From the NCBI GenBank assembly GCA_003160215.1, contig PLQW01000268.1:441-54599 (forward strand): DNA of 54,159 nucleotides. The letters are read 5' to 3'. The notes below the pieces were generated by a model. The model saw nothing but the letters and a program-made list of their open reading frames with translations, was not told where the DNA came from and did not search any database. Positions 35,632 through 45,866 of this stretch are shown in pieces. A program made the position numbers and the translations under genes. Every line of letters starts with the position of its first letter. Within the stretch, counting starts at the first letter, position 1. This DNA comes from Acidobacteriaceae bacterium (GTDB lineage Bacteria; Acidobacteriota; Terriglobia; Terriglobales; Acidobacteriaceae).

Positions 35632-37263
35632 ATGGCAACCGCTGTACAGACCGTCGAGCGCGAGAACTACCTGAATTCGAACTACGGCATTAAGTCGTGG
35701 CTGCTAACCACGGATCATAAGCGGATCGCGATCCTGTATCTCATCTCGATCACCGCCATGTTCTGGCTGGGCGGGTTTTTCGCCATGATGATCCGCTTGG
35801 AACTGCTGACGCCCGCCGGTGACCTGATATCGTCCGACACCTACAACAAGCTGTTCACCATGCACGGGATCATTATGGTTTTCTTCTTCCTGATCCCCTC
35901 GGTCCCTGCCGTGCTCGGCAACTTCCTGGTGCCCCTGATGGTTGGCGCCAAAGACCTGGCGTTCCCCCGAGTGAACCTGTTGAGTTGGTATCTCTATATG
36001 GCGGGAGCCATCACCGCCCTGGTCGCCATGGTCACAGGCGGTGTGGATACCGGTTGGACCTTTTACACGCCCTTCAGCACCACTTACTCCAACACTCACG
36101 TGATCGGAGCGGCGATTGGTATCTTCATCGCAGGATTCTCCTCCATCCTCACCGGGCTGAATTTCATCGTCACCATTCATCGTATGCGTGCGCCGGGCAT
36201 GACGTGGCGCCGGCTGCCGCTGTTCTGCTGGGCGAATTACGCGGCCGCTATCATCATGGTGCTGGGAACTCCGGTGATCGCGATCACGCTGCTGCTGGTG
36301 GCGCTGGAACGCGCTTTTCACATCGGCGTATTCAACCCGCAACTAGGCGGCGATCCACTTCTGTTCCAGCACTTGTTCTGGTTCTATTCGCATCCCGCCG
36401 TGTACATCATGATTCTTCCCGGCATGGGCGTCATCAGCGAGATCGTCACCTGCTTCTCGCGCAAGCGTGTCTTCGGTTATGAGTTCATAGCCCTGGCCTC
36501 GATCGCGATTGCCGTCCTCGGCTTTCTGGTCTGGGCACACCATATGTTCGTCGCCGGAATCTCGGTTTATGCAGCTCTGGTGTTCTCGCTCTTGAGCTAC
36601 CTGGTCGCCATCCCGTCCGCGGTCAAGGTCTTCAACTGGACTGCGACCATGTACAAGGGATCGATCCGCTACAACACGCCGATGCTCTATGCTTTCGGCT
36701 TCATCGGACTCTTCACCGTCGGCGGCCTGACCGGCATCTTTCTGGCCACGCTGGGCATCGACGTGCAGGTCCACGATACCTACTTTGTCGTCGCGCACTT
36801 CCATTATGTGATGGTAGGCGGCATGGTCATGGCCTACATGGCGGGTCTGCACTTCTGGTGGCCCAAAATCACCGGGCGAATGTATCCCGAGGCCTGGGCC
36901 AAGTTGTCGGCGCTGCTGGTTTTCGTCGGCTTCAATACCACGTTCTTCCCACAGTTTATCCTCGGCTACATGGGGTTGCCGCGCCGCTACCATGCTTATC
37001 CGCCGGAATTCCAGGTGCTGAACGTGCTCTCGACGGCGGGCGCCTCGATCCTGGCCGTGGGTTACGTCCTACCGATGATCTATTTCGTGTGGTCACTGCG
37101 CTACGGAAAAGAAGCTGGTCCCAATCCCTGGAACGCGGTAGGACTGGAGTGGATGGTTCCTTCGCCTCCGCCGACCCACAACTTCGACGAGACCCCGGTT
37201 GTGACTTGGGAAGCTTACGACTACGAACATCAGCCGCAAGAGGAGGTCACCGTTGGCCACTAG
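35632..37263 (+). CDS. coxA: cytochrome c oxidase subunit I, type A2
   Basis: A 543-residue haem-copper oxidase subunit I that reduces O2 and pumps protons. Ligands are His78 and His391 (low-spin haem), His389 (haem a3), and His254, His303 and His304 (CuB), with cross-linked Tyr258. The loop reads [10 protein letters not shown]: the Glu of HPEVY is replaced by Ala and YS precedes HP, the diagnostic of the A2 subfamily. About twelve membrane helices. Its 3' end overlaps coxC by 11 bases. Confidence 0.96.
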   Translation: MATAVQTVERENYLNSNYGIKSWLLTTDHKRIAILYLISITAMFWLGGFFAMMIRLELLTPAGDLISSDTYNKLFTMHGIIMVFFFLIPSVPAVLGNFLVPLMVGAKDLAFPRVNLLSWYLYMAGAITALVAMVTGGVDTGWTFYTPFSTTYSNTHVIGAAIGIFIAGFSSILTGLNFIVTIHRMRAPGMTWRRLPLFCWANYAAAIIMVLGTPVIAITLLLVALERAFHIGVFNPQLGGDPLLFQHLFWFYSHPAVYIMILPGMGVISEIVTCFSRKRVFGYEFIALASIAIAVLGFLVWAHHMFVAGISVYAALVFSLLSYLVAIPSAVKVFNWTATMYKGSIRYNTPMLYAFGFIGLFTVGGLTGIFLATLGIDVQVHDTYFVVAHFHYVMVGGMVMAYMAGLHFWWPKITGRMYPEAWAKLSALLVFVGFNTTFFPQFILGYMGLPRRYHAYPPEFQVLNVLSTAGASILAVGYVLPMIYFVWSLRYGKEAGPNPWNAVGLEWMVPSPPPTHNFDETPVVTWEAYDYEHQPQEEVTVGH

Positions 37264-37951
37264 CGATATTGGCGATATTCAAGTCGCTGAACGCGCGCTG
37301 CAACACCACTTTGCCGACATGGAGCAGCAGCGGGACACCTCTTCCTTCGGGATGTGGATGTTCCTGCTGACCGAAATCATGTTTTTCGGCGGGCTGTTCT
37401 GTGCCTATCTGGTGTATCGAGCTTCGTACTACCAGGCTTTCGTCGAGGGCAGCCAGAAGATGAATATCGTTCTGGGCGCGACTAACACGGCGGTGCTCAT
37501 TTGCAGCTCACTGACCATGGCGCTCGGGGTACGGGCTGCGCAGATGGGCAAGCCCAAGCTCATGGTTATCCTGCTCCTGATCACCATTCTCTTCGGTTTT
37601 GGCTTTCTTGGGATCAAGGCGGTCGAGTATCACGAACACTGGGAGAACCACGAATTTCCCGGACCGAACTTCCATTTCGAGACTGGTAACCCGGCGCACC
37701 CGGCGAGCGATCCTCAGCACACTCAGATCTACTTCTCCCTGTACTGGGCAATGACTGGATTGCACGCATTGCACATGGTGATCGGGATAGGTCTGGTGGC
37801 GTGGCTGGTGATTGCGGGCTTGATGGGCGCTTACACTCCCCACTACTACAACCCGGTCGAAAACGTCGGATTGTACTGGCATTTTGTTGACTTGGTCTGG
37901 ATTTATCTTTTCCCGATGCTCTACCTGATCAGCAAGAAACACGGCGTCTAG
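37253..37951 (+). CDS. coxC: cytochrome c oxidase subunit III
   Basis: A 232-residue subunit III with six or seven membrane helices. Family blocks are [33 protein letters not shown] (approximate) and a C-terminal [18 protein letters not shown]. The TTG start is supported by AGGAGG six bases upstream and by overlap with coxA. Confidence 0.94.
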   Translation: MATSDIGDIQVAERALQHHFADMEQQRDTSSFGMWMFLLTEIMFFGGLFCAYLVYRASYYQAFVEGSQKMNIVLGATNTAVLICSSLTMALGVRAAQMGKPKLMVILLLITILFGFGFLGIKAVEYHEHWENHEFPGPNFHFETGNPAHPASDPQHTQIYFSLYWAMTGLHALHMVIGIGLVAWLVIAGLMGAYTPHYYNPVENVGLYWHFVDLVWIYLFPMLYLISKKHGV

Positions 37952-37962
37952 CGAGGATGCAA

Positions 37963-38280
37963 ATGCAAGAAACCACGGAATCAGTAGGACACATTGTACC
38001 GGCGAAGCTTTATGTGACAATTTGGGCCATTTTGATGGCGATGACCATCACCACGGTGCTTGTAGCGCGCGCAGATATCGGGCCGTTCAATGTGGTGGTG
38101 GCGCTGGTCATCGCGACCATCAAAGCAACCCTGGTGGTCCTGTTCTTCATGCATCTTCGTTACAGCCCGAAGTTGACCATGGCGACCGTCGTGGCTGCGA
38201 TGTTCTTTCTCTTCCTGCTACTTGGGCTAACCATGACCGACTATCTGACCCGCGCATGGCTCACTAACCCGGGCTATTGA
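37963..38280 (+). CDS. coxD: cytochrome c oxidase subunit IV (prokaryotic type)
   Basis: A 105-residue small subunit with three hydrophobic helices (about 14-34, 40-62 and 72-93), including ATIKATLVVLFFMHLRYS, the hallmark of the bacterial subunit IV family. An ATG six bases earlier is possible, but GAGG at 37953-37956 is properly spaced only for the ATG at 37963. Last gene of the oxidase operon. Confidence 0.9.
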   Translation: MQETTESVGHIVPAKLYVTIWAILMAMTITTVLVARADIGPFNVVVALVIATIKATLVVLFFMHLRYSPKLTMATVVAAMFFLFLLLGLTMTDYLTRAWLTNPGY

Positions 38281-38521
38281 CCGATTCAGATTTCGACTGA
38301 CTTCCCCGCCTCGGCATCGTTTCTTATTTGCCAGGAGGCTGAAGAATCGCCTGCGATCAGGCCGGCATTTTCAACTGTTCTACGCCGGGCGGGGGGTGCG
38401 CCCATGCCAATGCAGACACCGTCCAGAATTCGCTGCCTCGGGTTTCATCATCCTGTAACAGAGGTATGTGTACTGTATTGCTGTGATACCCACACATGAC
38501 AGTCCATCGCCTGCCCTCGGC

Positions 38522-38527
38522 TACAAT
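38522..38527 (+). promoter_or_regulatory. putative -10 (TACAAT) of phoB, leaderless candidate
   Basis: GGCTACAAT ends six bases before the GTG start at 38534, so transcription would start at or next to the start codon. ATGACA at 38496-38501 is a possible -35, but the spacer would be 20 bases. A single TGTAAC half-site lies at 38454-38459. Confidence 0.4.
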
Positions 38528-38533
38528 ACAGCC

Positions 38534-39229
38534 GTGAAGCAAACCATCTTTGCCGTGGAAGACGACACGGATATTTCGCGGTTGGTCAGTCACCACTTGG
38601 AGGCTGCCGGGTACGGTGTCCGGACGTTTGCAGCAACTGCGGGCGTAATTGCGGAGGCCGAGAAACGAGCCCCGGCGCTTTTCCTTTTGGACATCATGGT
38701 TCCCGGAGGGGACGGACTGGAGCTTTGCCGCCGCATTCGACAGAGTTCTGCGTTGGCGATGATCCCGGTGATCTTCCTGACCGCAAAGACCAGCGAGTCC
38801 GACCGTGTTATGGGGCTGGAACTCGGCGCCGACGACTACGTCCCCAAACCGTTCAGCCCACGCGAACTGGTGGCGCGGGTGCGGGCCGTGCTGCGGCGAT
38901 TTGAGCGTCCGCTGGCGCCCGCGATTGTAAAAGCCGGCGATATCGAGATTGACAGCGGCGGAATGACTCTGATGGTGCGCGGGCAGTTGACGCAGACCAC
39001 GGCGACTGAGTTCCGGCTGCTTGAATACTTGGCGCGCCATCCCGGACGAGTATTCACGCGCGACCAGGTGCTCGACGCAGTGTGGCGCGACACGCACTAC
39101 GTCACCCCGCGCTCAGTGGACGTGTATGTGCGCCGCATTCGCGAGAAAATAGAAGAGAATCCAGACGAGCCGCGCTATCTGAGGACCGTACGGGGAGCGG
39201 GCTACCGCTTCGAGGTTCCTAAATCGTGA
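38534..39229 (+). CDS. phoB: phosphate regulon response regulator PhoB
   Basis: A 231-residue OmpR-family regulator. The receiver has the phospho-acceptor Asp53 (LLDIMVPGGDG), the acidic pair ED/D at the start (VEDDTD), and conserved Lys in DDYVPKPFSPREL. The C-terminal winged helix (about 130-228) ends RTVRGAGYRFEVP. I start at GTG 38534 because the receiver begins immediately (KQTIFAVEDD). An open frame starting 22 codons earlier has no similarity. phoR and pst genes downstream identify it as PhoB. Confidence 0.93.
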   Translation: MKQTIFAVEDDTDISRLVSHHLEAAGYGVRTFAATAGVIAEAEKRAPALFLLDIMVPGGDGLELCRRIRQSSALAMIPVIFLTAKTSESDRVMGLELGADDYVPKPFSPRELVARVRAVLRRFERPLAPAIVKAGDIEIDSGGMTLMVRGQLTQTTATEFRLLEYLARHPGRVFTRDQVLDAVWRDTHYVTPRSVDVYVRRIREKIEENPDEPRYLRTVRGAGYRFEVPKS

Positions 39230-39239
39230 CGAGCCATTC

Positions 39240-40967
39240 GTGAAGAGCAGGATCTTCCTGAAGTTGTATTTCGCGGCGCTGTTGGTCATCGTCGCTTGCA
39301 CCCTTACCATGGCTGTACTCGTACGTCATGCCTGGGTAGGAATGCTGCGCGGCGAGATTGAAACCTCTTTACGGCAAAAGACCCTGATGTTCGCTTCCCG
39401 CGTCGAGGAAGCCCCCCCGGCATCGCTCAACCAAATTACCAAGCAAGCCGCCGCTGTGGCAGACGCGCGGGCGACCGTCATTGACTCTTCCGGCAAGGTG
39501 TTGGCCGACTCCGAGGCCAATCCCGGCGAGATGGAGAATCATGCCACCCGGCCGGAGTTCATCGCCGCCTTGCATGGCCAGGTGGGAAGCTCCACGCGCT
39601 TGAGCCACACCATGGGAGTGGAATTGCTGTACGTAGCGGCGCCGGTTCCCGGCGGAGCCGTGCGCTTGGCCTATCCGCTGTCAGCGATCCGGGAAGCCAA
39701 TCGTCGCATCGGCCGCGATCTGTTGGAAGCGGCACTGGTCGCGGCGCTTATCGCCATGTTGCTCGCGATCCTTGCGACGCACTCCATCAGCCGCAGGCTG
39801 GTTCGGATCACCGACTTCGCCGAACGCGTCGCGGCCGGCGACCTTTCGGCGCGCATTCAGGAGGAATCGACGGACGAAATCGCGCACGTCGCCTCCGCGC
39901 TCGATAAGACGGCGCGCAAATTGGAAGACGGATTCAGCGCTCTTGAGAACAGCCGCCAGACGCTGGAAGCCCTGCTGAACTCGATGCAGGAAGCTGTGAT
40001 TGCGGTGGCCCAGGACGGGCGCGTGCTGTGGGCCAACCAGCGCATGGAACGCCTGCTGCCGGGTGGAGTGCGATTGGGAGCGCCACTGGTGCAGTCGTTG
40101 CGCGATCCCGAAATCCTGATGGCGGTGCAGTACGCGTTGGACGAGCGTGACGTCACGGTGGCGAACGCCGCCAAGATTTTCTCGGGACGTATCTTCGATG
40201 TTACGGCCGCGCCTATGCCGGGAGGCGGTGCGGTGGCGGTGCTGCATGATCAGACCGAAATCGAGAGGGTGGAGAAAACGCGACGCGATTTCATTGCCAA
40301 CGTCTCGCATGAGCTGCGCACACCGCTGACCTCCATCCAAGGTTATTCTGAGACCCTGCTCGACAACCCCGATCTGCGGGAGAACGCGCGTGAATTTGTG
40401 GAGATCATCCGCAAGAACGCCATGCGCATGGCCCGGCTCACCGAAGACTTGCTGGTCCTGGCGCGGGTCGAGTCGGGCGAGCAGAACTTCAATTTCCAAC
40501 CGGCTACGCCGCGCGAGTTGTTGGAGGATGCGGTGCAGACCTTTCAAGATCTTTCCGCCAGCCGTGGCATCGAGCTGTCGTTGATGAACACGGCAACGTC
40601 CACCGTCTCGGTTGACCGCGATGCCATTCACCAGGTGTTTACCAACTTGATTGACAACGCTCTGAAGTACGGTGACGCGGGCGGGAAGGTCCTGGTGGGC
40701 GCGTGCGAGACTGAAGACGGTGTGCAATTCTACGTTCGCGATTTTGGCTCCGGCATTTCCAGCGAACATCTGCCCCGGCTGTTCGAGCGTTTCTACCGCG
40801 TGGACAAAGCGCGTTCGCGCGAGTCGGGAGGCACCGGCCTGGGCTTGGCCATCGCGAAACACGTGGTGCGCGCCCACTCCGGAACGATTCATGCGGAGAG
40901 CGAACTGAATCACGGCTCCACCTTCTACTTCACCTTGCCTCGGCAGCCTGCGCCGGTTGACGCCTAG
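39240..40967 (+). CDS. phoR: phosphate regulon sensor histidine kinase PhoR
   Basis: A 575-residue sensor kinase for PhoB. Order: membrane helix 1 (about 8-29), periplasmic sensor region (30-158), helix 2 (about 160-181), HAMP (about 182-235), PAS-like domain (about 243-338), HisKA with phospho-accepting His357 in NVSHELRTPL, and an HATPase domain with NLIDNALKY, DFGSGI and GTGLGLAI. The sizeable extracytoplasmic domain is like Bacillus PhoR rather than the short E. coli one. Starts with GTG 10 bases after phoB. Confidence 0.93.
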   Translation: MKSRIFLKLYFAALLVIVACTLTMAVLVRHAWVGMLRGEIETSLRQKTLMFASRVEEAPPASLNQITKQAAAVADARATVIDSSGKVLADSEANPGEMENHATRPEFIAALHGQVGSSTRLSHTMGVELLYVAAPVPGGAVRLAYPLSAIREANRRIGRDLLEAALVAALIAMLLAILATHSISRRLVRITDFAERVAAGDLSARIQEESTDEIAHVASALDKTARKLEDGFSALENSRQTLEALLNSMQEAVIAVAQDGRVLWANQRMERLLPGGVRLGAPLVQSLRDPEILMAVQYALDERDVTVANAAKIFSGRIFDVTAAPMPGGGAVAVLHDQTEIERVEKTRRDFIANVSHELRTPLTSIQGYSETLLDNPDLRENAREFVEIIRKNAMRMARLTEDLLVLARVESGEQNFNFQPATPRELLEDAVQTFQDLSASRGIELSLMNTATSTVSVDRDAIHQVFTNLIDNALKYGDAGGKVLVGACETEDGVQFYVRDFGSGISSEHLPRLFERFYRVDKARSRESGGTGLGLAIAKHVVRAHSGTIHAESELNHGSTFYFTLPRQPAPVDA

Positions 40968-41001
40968 CGGTGCTGGCCTATGCAATTTGAATACGCCTGC
41001 C

Positions 41002-41046
41002 TGTGAATTCAACCGAACTTCATGTGGATTTCATCAGGAATTCACA
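41002..41046. repeat. inverted repeat TGTGAATTC / GAATTCACA
   Basis: Perfect 9-bp arms (41002-41010 and 41038-41046) with 27 bases between, located between phoR and the first phoU gene. Could be a regulatory site or a weak hairpin; no T-tract. Confidence 0.4.
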
Positions 41047-41157
41047 ATCGTTATTTATTCTCCACTGCATCGCTCGCACATTCGCCCGCTGATGGCTTCA
41101 GGTGTCCGGGCCGGCTCGGACGTGTCGGTTCGGGCGGTAGTTTTCGAGACACCCATC

Positions 41158-41886
41158 ATGAGTTCAGCCGAATTGGTGCCGCCCAGCCCGGATACGATCT
41201 GCGAAGAGTTGCGGGAGCAGACCCTCCAGGCCTGTCGCGTGGCCCGAATTGCAGCCGGAATGGTTGCCGAGGGAATCGCCACCGGCGTACCGTCTCTGTC
41301 GGACGGCGTCCGCGAGCGCGAGAAAGAACTCGACACGCTCGATCGCCTCATCGATCAGGGGGTGACCTCGATCATCACCAAGGTGGACGAGGAGCACGCC
41401 CGCGAACTGCTGGCCTGCCTCAAGTTCATCATTGACCTGGAGCGTATCGGCGATCTCCTGCTGAACTGTAGCAATCGCGCTGCCGCAGTGGGGAGCCGTA
41501 TCGAGTTGCAGGACATCCGCGATCTCACCGTAATGGCGTCTCGACTGGAGAAAATGCTTGTCGATGTGCACGATGCTTTCAGCCAGCGCGATCTCAATCG
41601 CGCGTTGGCAGTGCTGCGTTCCGACGCGGAGCTCGACCGCCTGCGCAACCTGATTTTTATGCGGCACATTGAAAATCACGACGGCGCTCCCCGCCAGGAG
41701 AGTTTTCACGTGCTCTTTATGACCCAGTCGCTGGAACGTGCCGGTGACCACGCCAAGAATCTTGCCGAGGAAGTTTGCCATCTGGTGAGCGGCCACAGCG
41801 TCCGCCACGTGCTGCGCGCCTACGATAAGCCGATGGAGCAGATGTTCATCGAGGACCTGAAGAGACGACAGAAGAGCGCGAAATAA
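41158..41886 (+). CDS. PhoU-family phosphate signalling protein (first copy)
   Basis: A 242-residue PhoU-like protein made of two three-helix bundles. KFIIDLERIGDLLLNCSNRA (about 95-114) and TQSLERAGDHAKNLAEEV carry the two copies of the ERxGD metal-binding motif. PhoU links PstSCAB to PhoR and restrains phosphate uptake. The start is uncertain: I use ATG 41158 (MSSAELVPPSP). An in-frame ATG at 41092 and an earlier open frame exist but look like untranslated sequence. A second, standard PhoU ends the cluster at 46534. Confidence 0.85.
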   Translation: MSSAELVPPSPDTICEELREQTLQACRVARIAAGMVAEGIATGVPSLSDGVREREKELDTLDRLIDQGVTSIITKVDEEHARELLACLKFIIDLERIGDLLLNCSNRAAAVGSRIELQDIRDLTVMASRLEKMLVDVHDAFSQRDLNRALAVLRSDAELDRLRNLIFMRHIENHDGAPRQESFHVLFMTQSLERAGDHAKNLAEEVCHLVSGHSVRHVLRAYDKPMEQMFIEDLKRRQKSAK

Positions 41887-41972
41887 CAGCGCGTCGTCTC
41901 GGACTGATTTCAACAAGGTGGAAAGCTTGCCTCGTGCCGTAAGTGCCTGTCTTCATGCGAAATTCACTCCTA

Positions 41973-42005
41973 TGTAACCGAGTTGTAACAATCCGAAGGT
42001 AAAAC
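41973..42005 (+). promoter_or_regulatory. Pho-box-like element of pstS
   Basis: TGTAAC (41973-41978) and TGTAAC (41984-41989) form a direct repeat with an 11-bp period, followed after exactly 10 bases by a -10-like TAAAAC (42000-42005). The arrangement of half-sites and -10 spacing matches PhoB-dependent promoters, although the E. coli half-site is CTGTCAT. A near-identical element lies before pstC. Confidence 0.6.
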
Positions 42006-42046
42006 CAGTTAGGAACTGATCTCTGCCTAATCTCAGGAGGAACTAC

Positions 42047-43057
42047 GTGATTCGCTCTCTCAGGGTGCTCCTCTGCATCGCTGTACTGGTAAGCTGCGCG
42101 TTTGCGCAGACGAAGCTTAATGGGGCTGGCGCCACCTTTCCGTACCCCATGTATGCCAAATGGTTTAACGAATATCACAATCTCTATCCAAACATTGAGA
42201 TTAACTATCAGTCTATCGGAAGCGGCGGGGGCATTCGGCAGGTGGCGAATGGTACGGTGGACTTCGGCGCCACCGATGGTCCCATGACCGATCAGCAGAT
42301 AGCCGAATCCAAGGTTAAGGTGCTGCACGTTCCGACCGTTCTCGGCGCTGATGTGCCGGCCTATAACATCCAAGGCGTAAGCGGGGAATTGAAATTCACC
42401 CCTGAGGTTCTAGCCGGAATTTTCCTCGGGAAGATCACCAAGTGGGATGACAAGGCGATCACTTCGTTGAACCCCGGGATCAAGTTCCCCGATCAGAACA
42501 TCACCGTGGTGCATCGCTCCGATGGCAGCGGCACGACCTACGTGTGGACCGACTATCTTTCGAAAATAAGTCCGGAATGGCAATCGAGTGTGGGCAAAGG
42601 CACTTCCGTGAAGTGGCCGGTAGGCATCGGCGGCAAGGGCAACGAGGGCGTCGCCGGGAACATCCGCCAGTTGCCGGGTTCCATCGGCTACATCGAACTG
42701 ATTTATGCGGTGCAAAACAAGATTCTGTACGGGGTTGTTAAGAACTCGTCTGGTCAGTTCATTAAAGCCGACCTTGCAAGCATCACCGCCGCCGCGGCGG
42801 GGGTGAAAATGCCGGCTGATTTTCGTGTCTCGATCACCAATTCTCCCTCTAAGACCGCCTACCCGATCTCGAGCTTCACCTGGTTGCTGATTCCCACCAA
42901 TCCGACGGATGCCAACAAAGGAAAGATCCTGAAAGAATTTCTCTTCTGGATGCTGGACAAGGGCCAGACCATGACCGAGGCGCTCTCTTACGCTCCCCTG
43001 CCCACGCAGGTGGTGGAGATGGAGAAGGCGGCTATTACCAAACAGGTAAAGCCTTGA
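42047..43057 (+). CDS. pstS: phosphate ABC transporter substrate-binding protein PstS
   Basis: A 336-residue periplasmic phosphate-binding protein. Signal peptide about 1-20 (ending CAFAQ). Phosphate-contacting blocks are GAGATFPYPMY, YQSIGSGGGIRQ, FGATDGPM and VVHRSDGSGTTYVW. GTG start with AGGAGG upstream. Confidence 0.95.
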   Translation: MIRSLRVLLCIAVLVSCAFAQTKLNGAGATFPYPMYAKWFNEYHNLYPNIEINYQSIGSGGGIRQVANGTVDFGATDGPMTDQQIAESKVKVLHVPTVLGADVPAYNIQGVSGELKFTPEVLAGIFLGKITKWDDKAITSLNPGIKFPDQNITVVHRSDGSGTTYVWTDYLSKISPEWQSSVGKGTSVKWPVGIGGKGNEGVAGNIRQLPGSIGYIELIYAVQNKILYGVVKNSSGQFIKADLASITAAAAGVKMPADFRVSITNSPSKTAYPISSFTWLLIPTNPTDANKGKILKEFLFWMLDKGQTMTEALSYAPLPTQVVEMEKAAITKQVKP

Positions 43058-43135
43058 GCGCTTGAGCTACTGCGTGATACGAATGGGCCAACTCCCCTTT
43101 TCCAGCGGGAGACGGCGTTTTCACAAGCGCAGCTC

Positions 43136-43168
43136 TGTAACGCTCCTGTAATCCATGTCTGATAGGGT
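43136..43168 (+). promoter_or_regulatory. Pho-box-like element of pstC
   Basis: TGTAAC (43136-43141) and TGTAAT (43147-43152) repeat the 11-bp-period motif seen before pstS. Ten bases later is TAGGGT (43163-43168). If this is the -10, transcription would begin near 43175, immediately before the in-frame ATG at 43176. Confidence 0.5.
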
Positions 43169-44228
43169 CGACCCAATGAATCCGCCTGAACCGCCTGAAC
43201 AGCTTCAGAAGCCCGCGACAGCGATCCCATCGATGGCGCAGGTGAGCAGGGAGCGGAAGCCGGCAGCCTCTACCGTGCTGCAAAAGATTCGTACCAGCCA
43301 TCCCCGCGCCAGCCGCATTCCTGACGCCGTGTTTGCGGTGATTATTCTTCTTAGCGCGATTTCCGTGTTTGCGATTGTCGTGCTAGTGGCGTGGGAGTTG
43401 ATTGACAAGTCGCGTTTGTCGCTTCACCAATTCGGTATTGCCTTCTTCTACGGGCACGACTGGGACCCGGTAGAAGGCAGCTTTGGGGCGGTGCCGTTCA
43501 TCTATGGGACACTGGTTTCTTCTTTCCTGGCCCTGCTGCTGGCGGTGCCGGCGTCCATCGGTGTGGCCGTGTACATCACTGAGATGTGCCCTCAGAGGCT
43601 GCGCGCCATCATCTCGTTCCTAGTGGAATTGTTGGCTGCCATCCCCAGTGTCATTTATGGACTGTGGGGCATCTTCGTGCTGGCCCCTCTGCTGCGCGAA
43701 TACGTCGAGCCCTTTCTGGCAAGGACGCTGGGATGGACAGGACTCTTCACTGGCCCGATGTATGGCCTGGGAATGCTGGCGGCCGGGATCATCCTGGCGA
43801 TTATGGTTGTGCCGGTCATTGCATCCATTACGCGCGAGGTGATGACGGCCGTCCCTCAGAACCAGCGTGAGGCGGTGCTGGCCCTCGGCGCCACTCGCTG
43901 GGAGATGATCCGCATGGGCGTTCTGCGGAATGCGCGAATCGGTATCGTGGGCGGCATCATCCTCGGACTGGGACGCGCGCTGGGCGAAACCATGGCCGTA
44001 ACCATGGTGATCGGGAACCGTCCCGAGGTTGCGAAGTCGCTGTTTGCACCTGGCTACACCATGGCCAGCGTGATTGCCAACGAGTTCAGCGAGGCCACGG
44101 GCGATCTGTATCTCAGCGCTCTGGTGGAGATTGGACTGGCGCTGTTCCTTGTGACGCTCATCGTCAATGCACTAGCGAGGCTGCTGGTCTGGAGCATTAC
44201 CGGCGGAACTGCGAGGGTACGTGCCTGA
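43155..44228 (+). CDS. pstC: phosphate ABC transporter permease PstC
   Basis: A 357-residue permease with six membrane helices after a long polar N-terminus. The permease-family loop reads EAVLALGATRWEMIRMG, followed by GLGRALGETMAVTMVIGN. Start is uncertain: ATG 43155 has no ribosome site and abuts the Pho-box-like repeat. ATG 43176 (MNPPEPPEQ) would fit a near-leaderless transcript from that element. It overlaps pstA by 8 bases. Confidence 0.94.
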   Translation: MSDRVDPMNPPEPPEQLQKPATAIPSMAQVSRERKPAASTVLQKIRTSHPRASRIPDAVFAVIILLSAISVFAIVVLVAWELIDKSRLSLHQFGIAFFYGHDWDPVEGSFGAVPFIYGTLVSSFLALLLAVPASIGVAVYITEMCPQRLRAIISFLVELLAAIPSVIYGLWGIFVLAPLLREYVEPFLARTLGWTGLFTGPMYGLGMLAAGIILAIMVVPVIASITREVMTAVPQNQREAVLALGATRWEMIRMGVLRNARIGIVGGIILGLGRALGETMAVTMVIGNRPEVAKSLFAPGYTMASVIANEFSEATGDLYLSALVEIGLALFLVTLIVNALARLLVWSITGGTARVRA

Positions 44229-45096
44229 TTCAGTGTCAGCCTCCGCACCGCAGGAGGTCAGTCTTTGGCGTCGCGTCACAAACCAGGGAGCGACCACGTT
44301 CGCCGTTCTGGCCGTCATTTTCGTGCTCGTTCCTCTGCTCGCCATCTTTGTGTACTTGGTGATTAAGGGAATTGGCTCGGTTAACCTGGCCTTCCTCACC
44401 CAGACCCCGAAACCTCCGGGTGAGGTGGGCGGGGGCATGGCGAATGCGATCGTCGGTACGGGGCTGATCCTGGCAATCGCCAGCGTAATAGGGCTCCCAC
44501 TAGGCATTGGATCGGGCATTTATCTGGCTGAATATGGGCGCAATCGCTTTGGCGACTTGATCCGCTTCACCGCCGATGTCTTGAACGGCGTACCCTCGAT
44601 CGTGATCGGCATTGCCGTGTATTCCCTCATAGTAGTCCGGCAGAAGCACTTCTCGGCTTTTTCCGGCGGTGTAGCGCTGGGCATCATGATGGTCCCCACG
44701 ATCGCGCGAGCGACGGAAGAAATGCTGCTGATGGTTCCCAACGTGGTCCGCGAGGCCGCCTACGGACTGGGCATTCCCAAGTGGAGGACGACGCTTTCCA
44801 TCTCGCTGCGTACCGCTTCGGCTGGCGTGATCACGGGTTGCATGCTGGCTTTCGCTCGCGTGGCGGGAGAAACCGCTCCCCTGCTGTTTACCGCTTTCGG
44901 AAATCAGTTTTGGAACTTAAAGTTAAATCAACCGACGGCAGCGCTGTCGTTACAGGTTTTTACCTACGCCATTTCGCCCTATGACGATTGGCACAAGCAA
45001 GCGTGGGCCGGAGCGCTGATCTTGATCGTCTTGATTGTGGCCGCGGTTGCGGCAGTCCGCATCACCACCAGCCGCGGAATGATGAAGGGAGCGTAA
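44221..45096 (+). CDS. pstA: phosphate ABC transporter permease PstA
   Basis: A 291-residue partner permease with six membrane helices. Family blocks are [41 protein letters not shown] and [19 protein letters not shown] start inside the end of pstC. Confidence 0.95.
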   Translation: MPDSVSASAPQEVSLWRRVTNQGATTFAVLAVIFVLVPLLAIFVYLVIKGIGSVNLAFLTQTPKPPGEVGGGMANAIVGTGLILAIASVIGLPLGIGSGIYLAEYGRNRFGDLIRFTADVLNGVPSIVIGIAVYSLIVVRQKHFSAFSGGVALGIMMVPTIARATEEMLLMVPNVVREAAYGLGIPKWRTTLSISLRTASAGVITGCMLAFARVAGETAPLLFTAFGNQFWNLKLNQPTAALSLQVFTYAISPYDDWHKQAWAGALILIVLIVAAVAAVRITTSRGMMKGA

Positions 45097-45104
45097 AAGC
45101 CCGT

Positions 45105-45866
45105 ATGGGTGTCGGAATCGAAGTGCGTGGACTGAACGCCTGGTATGGCAAGAACCAGTCGCTGAATTCCATCGACATGACTGTGCTTGCAAATCACGTC
45201 ACGGCGGTGATAGGGCCCTCGGGTTGCGGCAAAAGCACTTTCATCCGTTGCCTGAATCGCATGCACGAGACCATCCCTGAAGCGCGCGCCGAAGGTTCCG
45301 TCCAAGTTGGAGAGATGGACGTTTACGGCAGCGGCTCAGATCCGGTTGAGGTACGCCGGCGCATCGGCATGGTTTTCCAGAAGCCGAATCCCTTTCCGAC
45401 GATGTCGATTTACGGCAATGTGGCGGCGGGCTTGAAGCTAAACGGCTTCCGCAATCGCAAGCAGATGGACGAACTGGTGGAGCGCTCGCTGAAACTGGCT
45501 GCGCTCTGGGAGGAAGTGAAGGACGACCTGCACAAGAAATCCGGTGCAAGTCTCTCGGGCGGGCAGCAGCAGCGGTTATGCATTGCGCGCGCCCTCGCCG
45601 TCGAGCCCGAAGTGCTGCTGATGGACGAGCCGGCATCAGCGCTGGATCCCATCTCGACGAGTAAGATCGAGGAACTCATATTTCAGTTGAAGCAGCATTA
45701 CACCGTGGTCATCGTGACCCATAATATGCAGCAAGCCGCTCGCGTGGCCGAATTCACCGGGTTTTTCCTGATGGGAAGTCTCATCGAGTACGACAAGACC
45801 GAGAAGATCTTTACCACCCCCGCCGACAAGCGGACGGAAGATTACATTACAGGCAGGTTTGGATAA
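45105..45866 (+). CDS. pstB: phosphate ABC transporter ATP-binding protein PstB
   Basis: A 253-residue ATPase of the phosphate importer. Walker [10 protein letters not shown] (37-45), Q-loop in [16 protein letters not shown], signature [14 protein letters not shown] and Walker [13 protein letters not shown] are intact. I start at ATG 45105 ([10 protein letters not shown]). An open frame begins 39 codons upstream inside pstA in another frame and was rejected. Its TAA overlaps the phoU ATG (TAATG). Confidence 0.95.
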   Translation: MGVGIEVRGLNAWYGKNQSLNSIDMTVLANHVTAVIGPSGCGKSTFIRCLNRMHETIPEARAEGSVQVGEMDVYGSGSDPVEVRRRIGMVFQKPNPFPTMSIYGNVAAGLKLNGFRNRKQMDELVERSLKLAALWEEVKDDLHKKSGASLSGGQQQRLCIARALAVEPEVLLMDEPASALDPISTSKIEELIFQLKQHYTVVIVTHNMQQAARVAEFTGFFLMGSLIEYDKTEKIFTTPADKRTEDYITGRFG

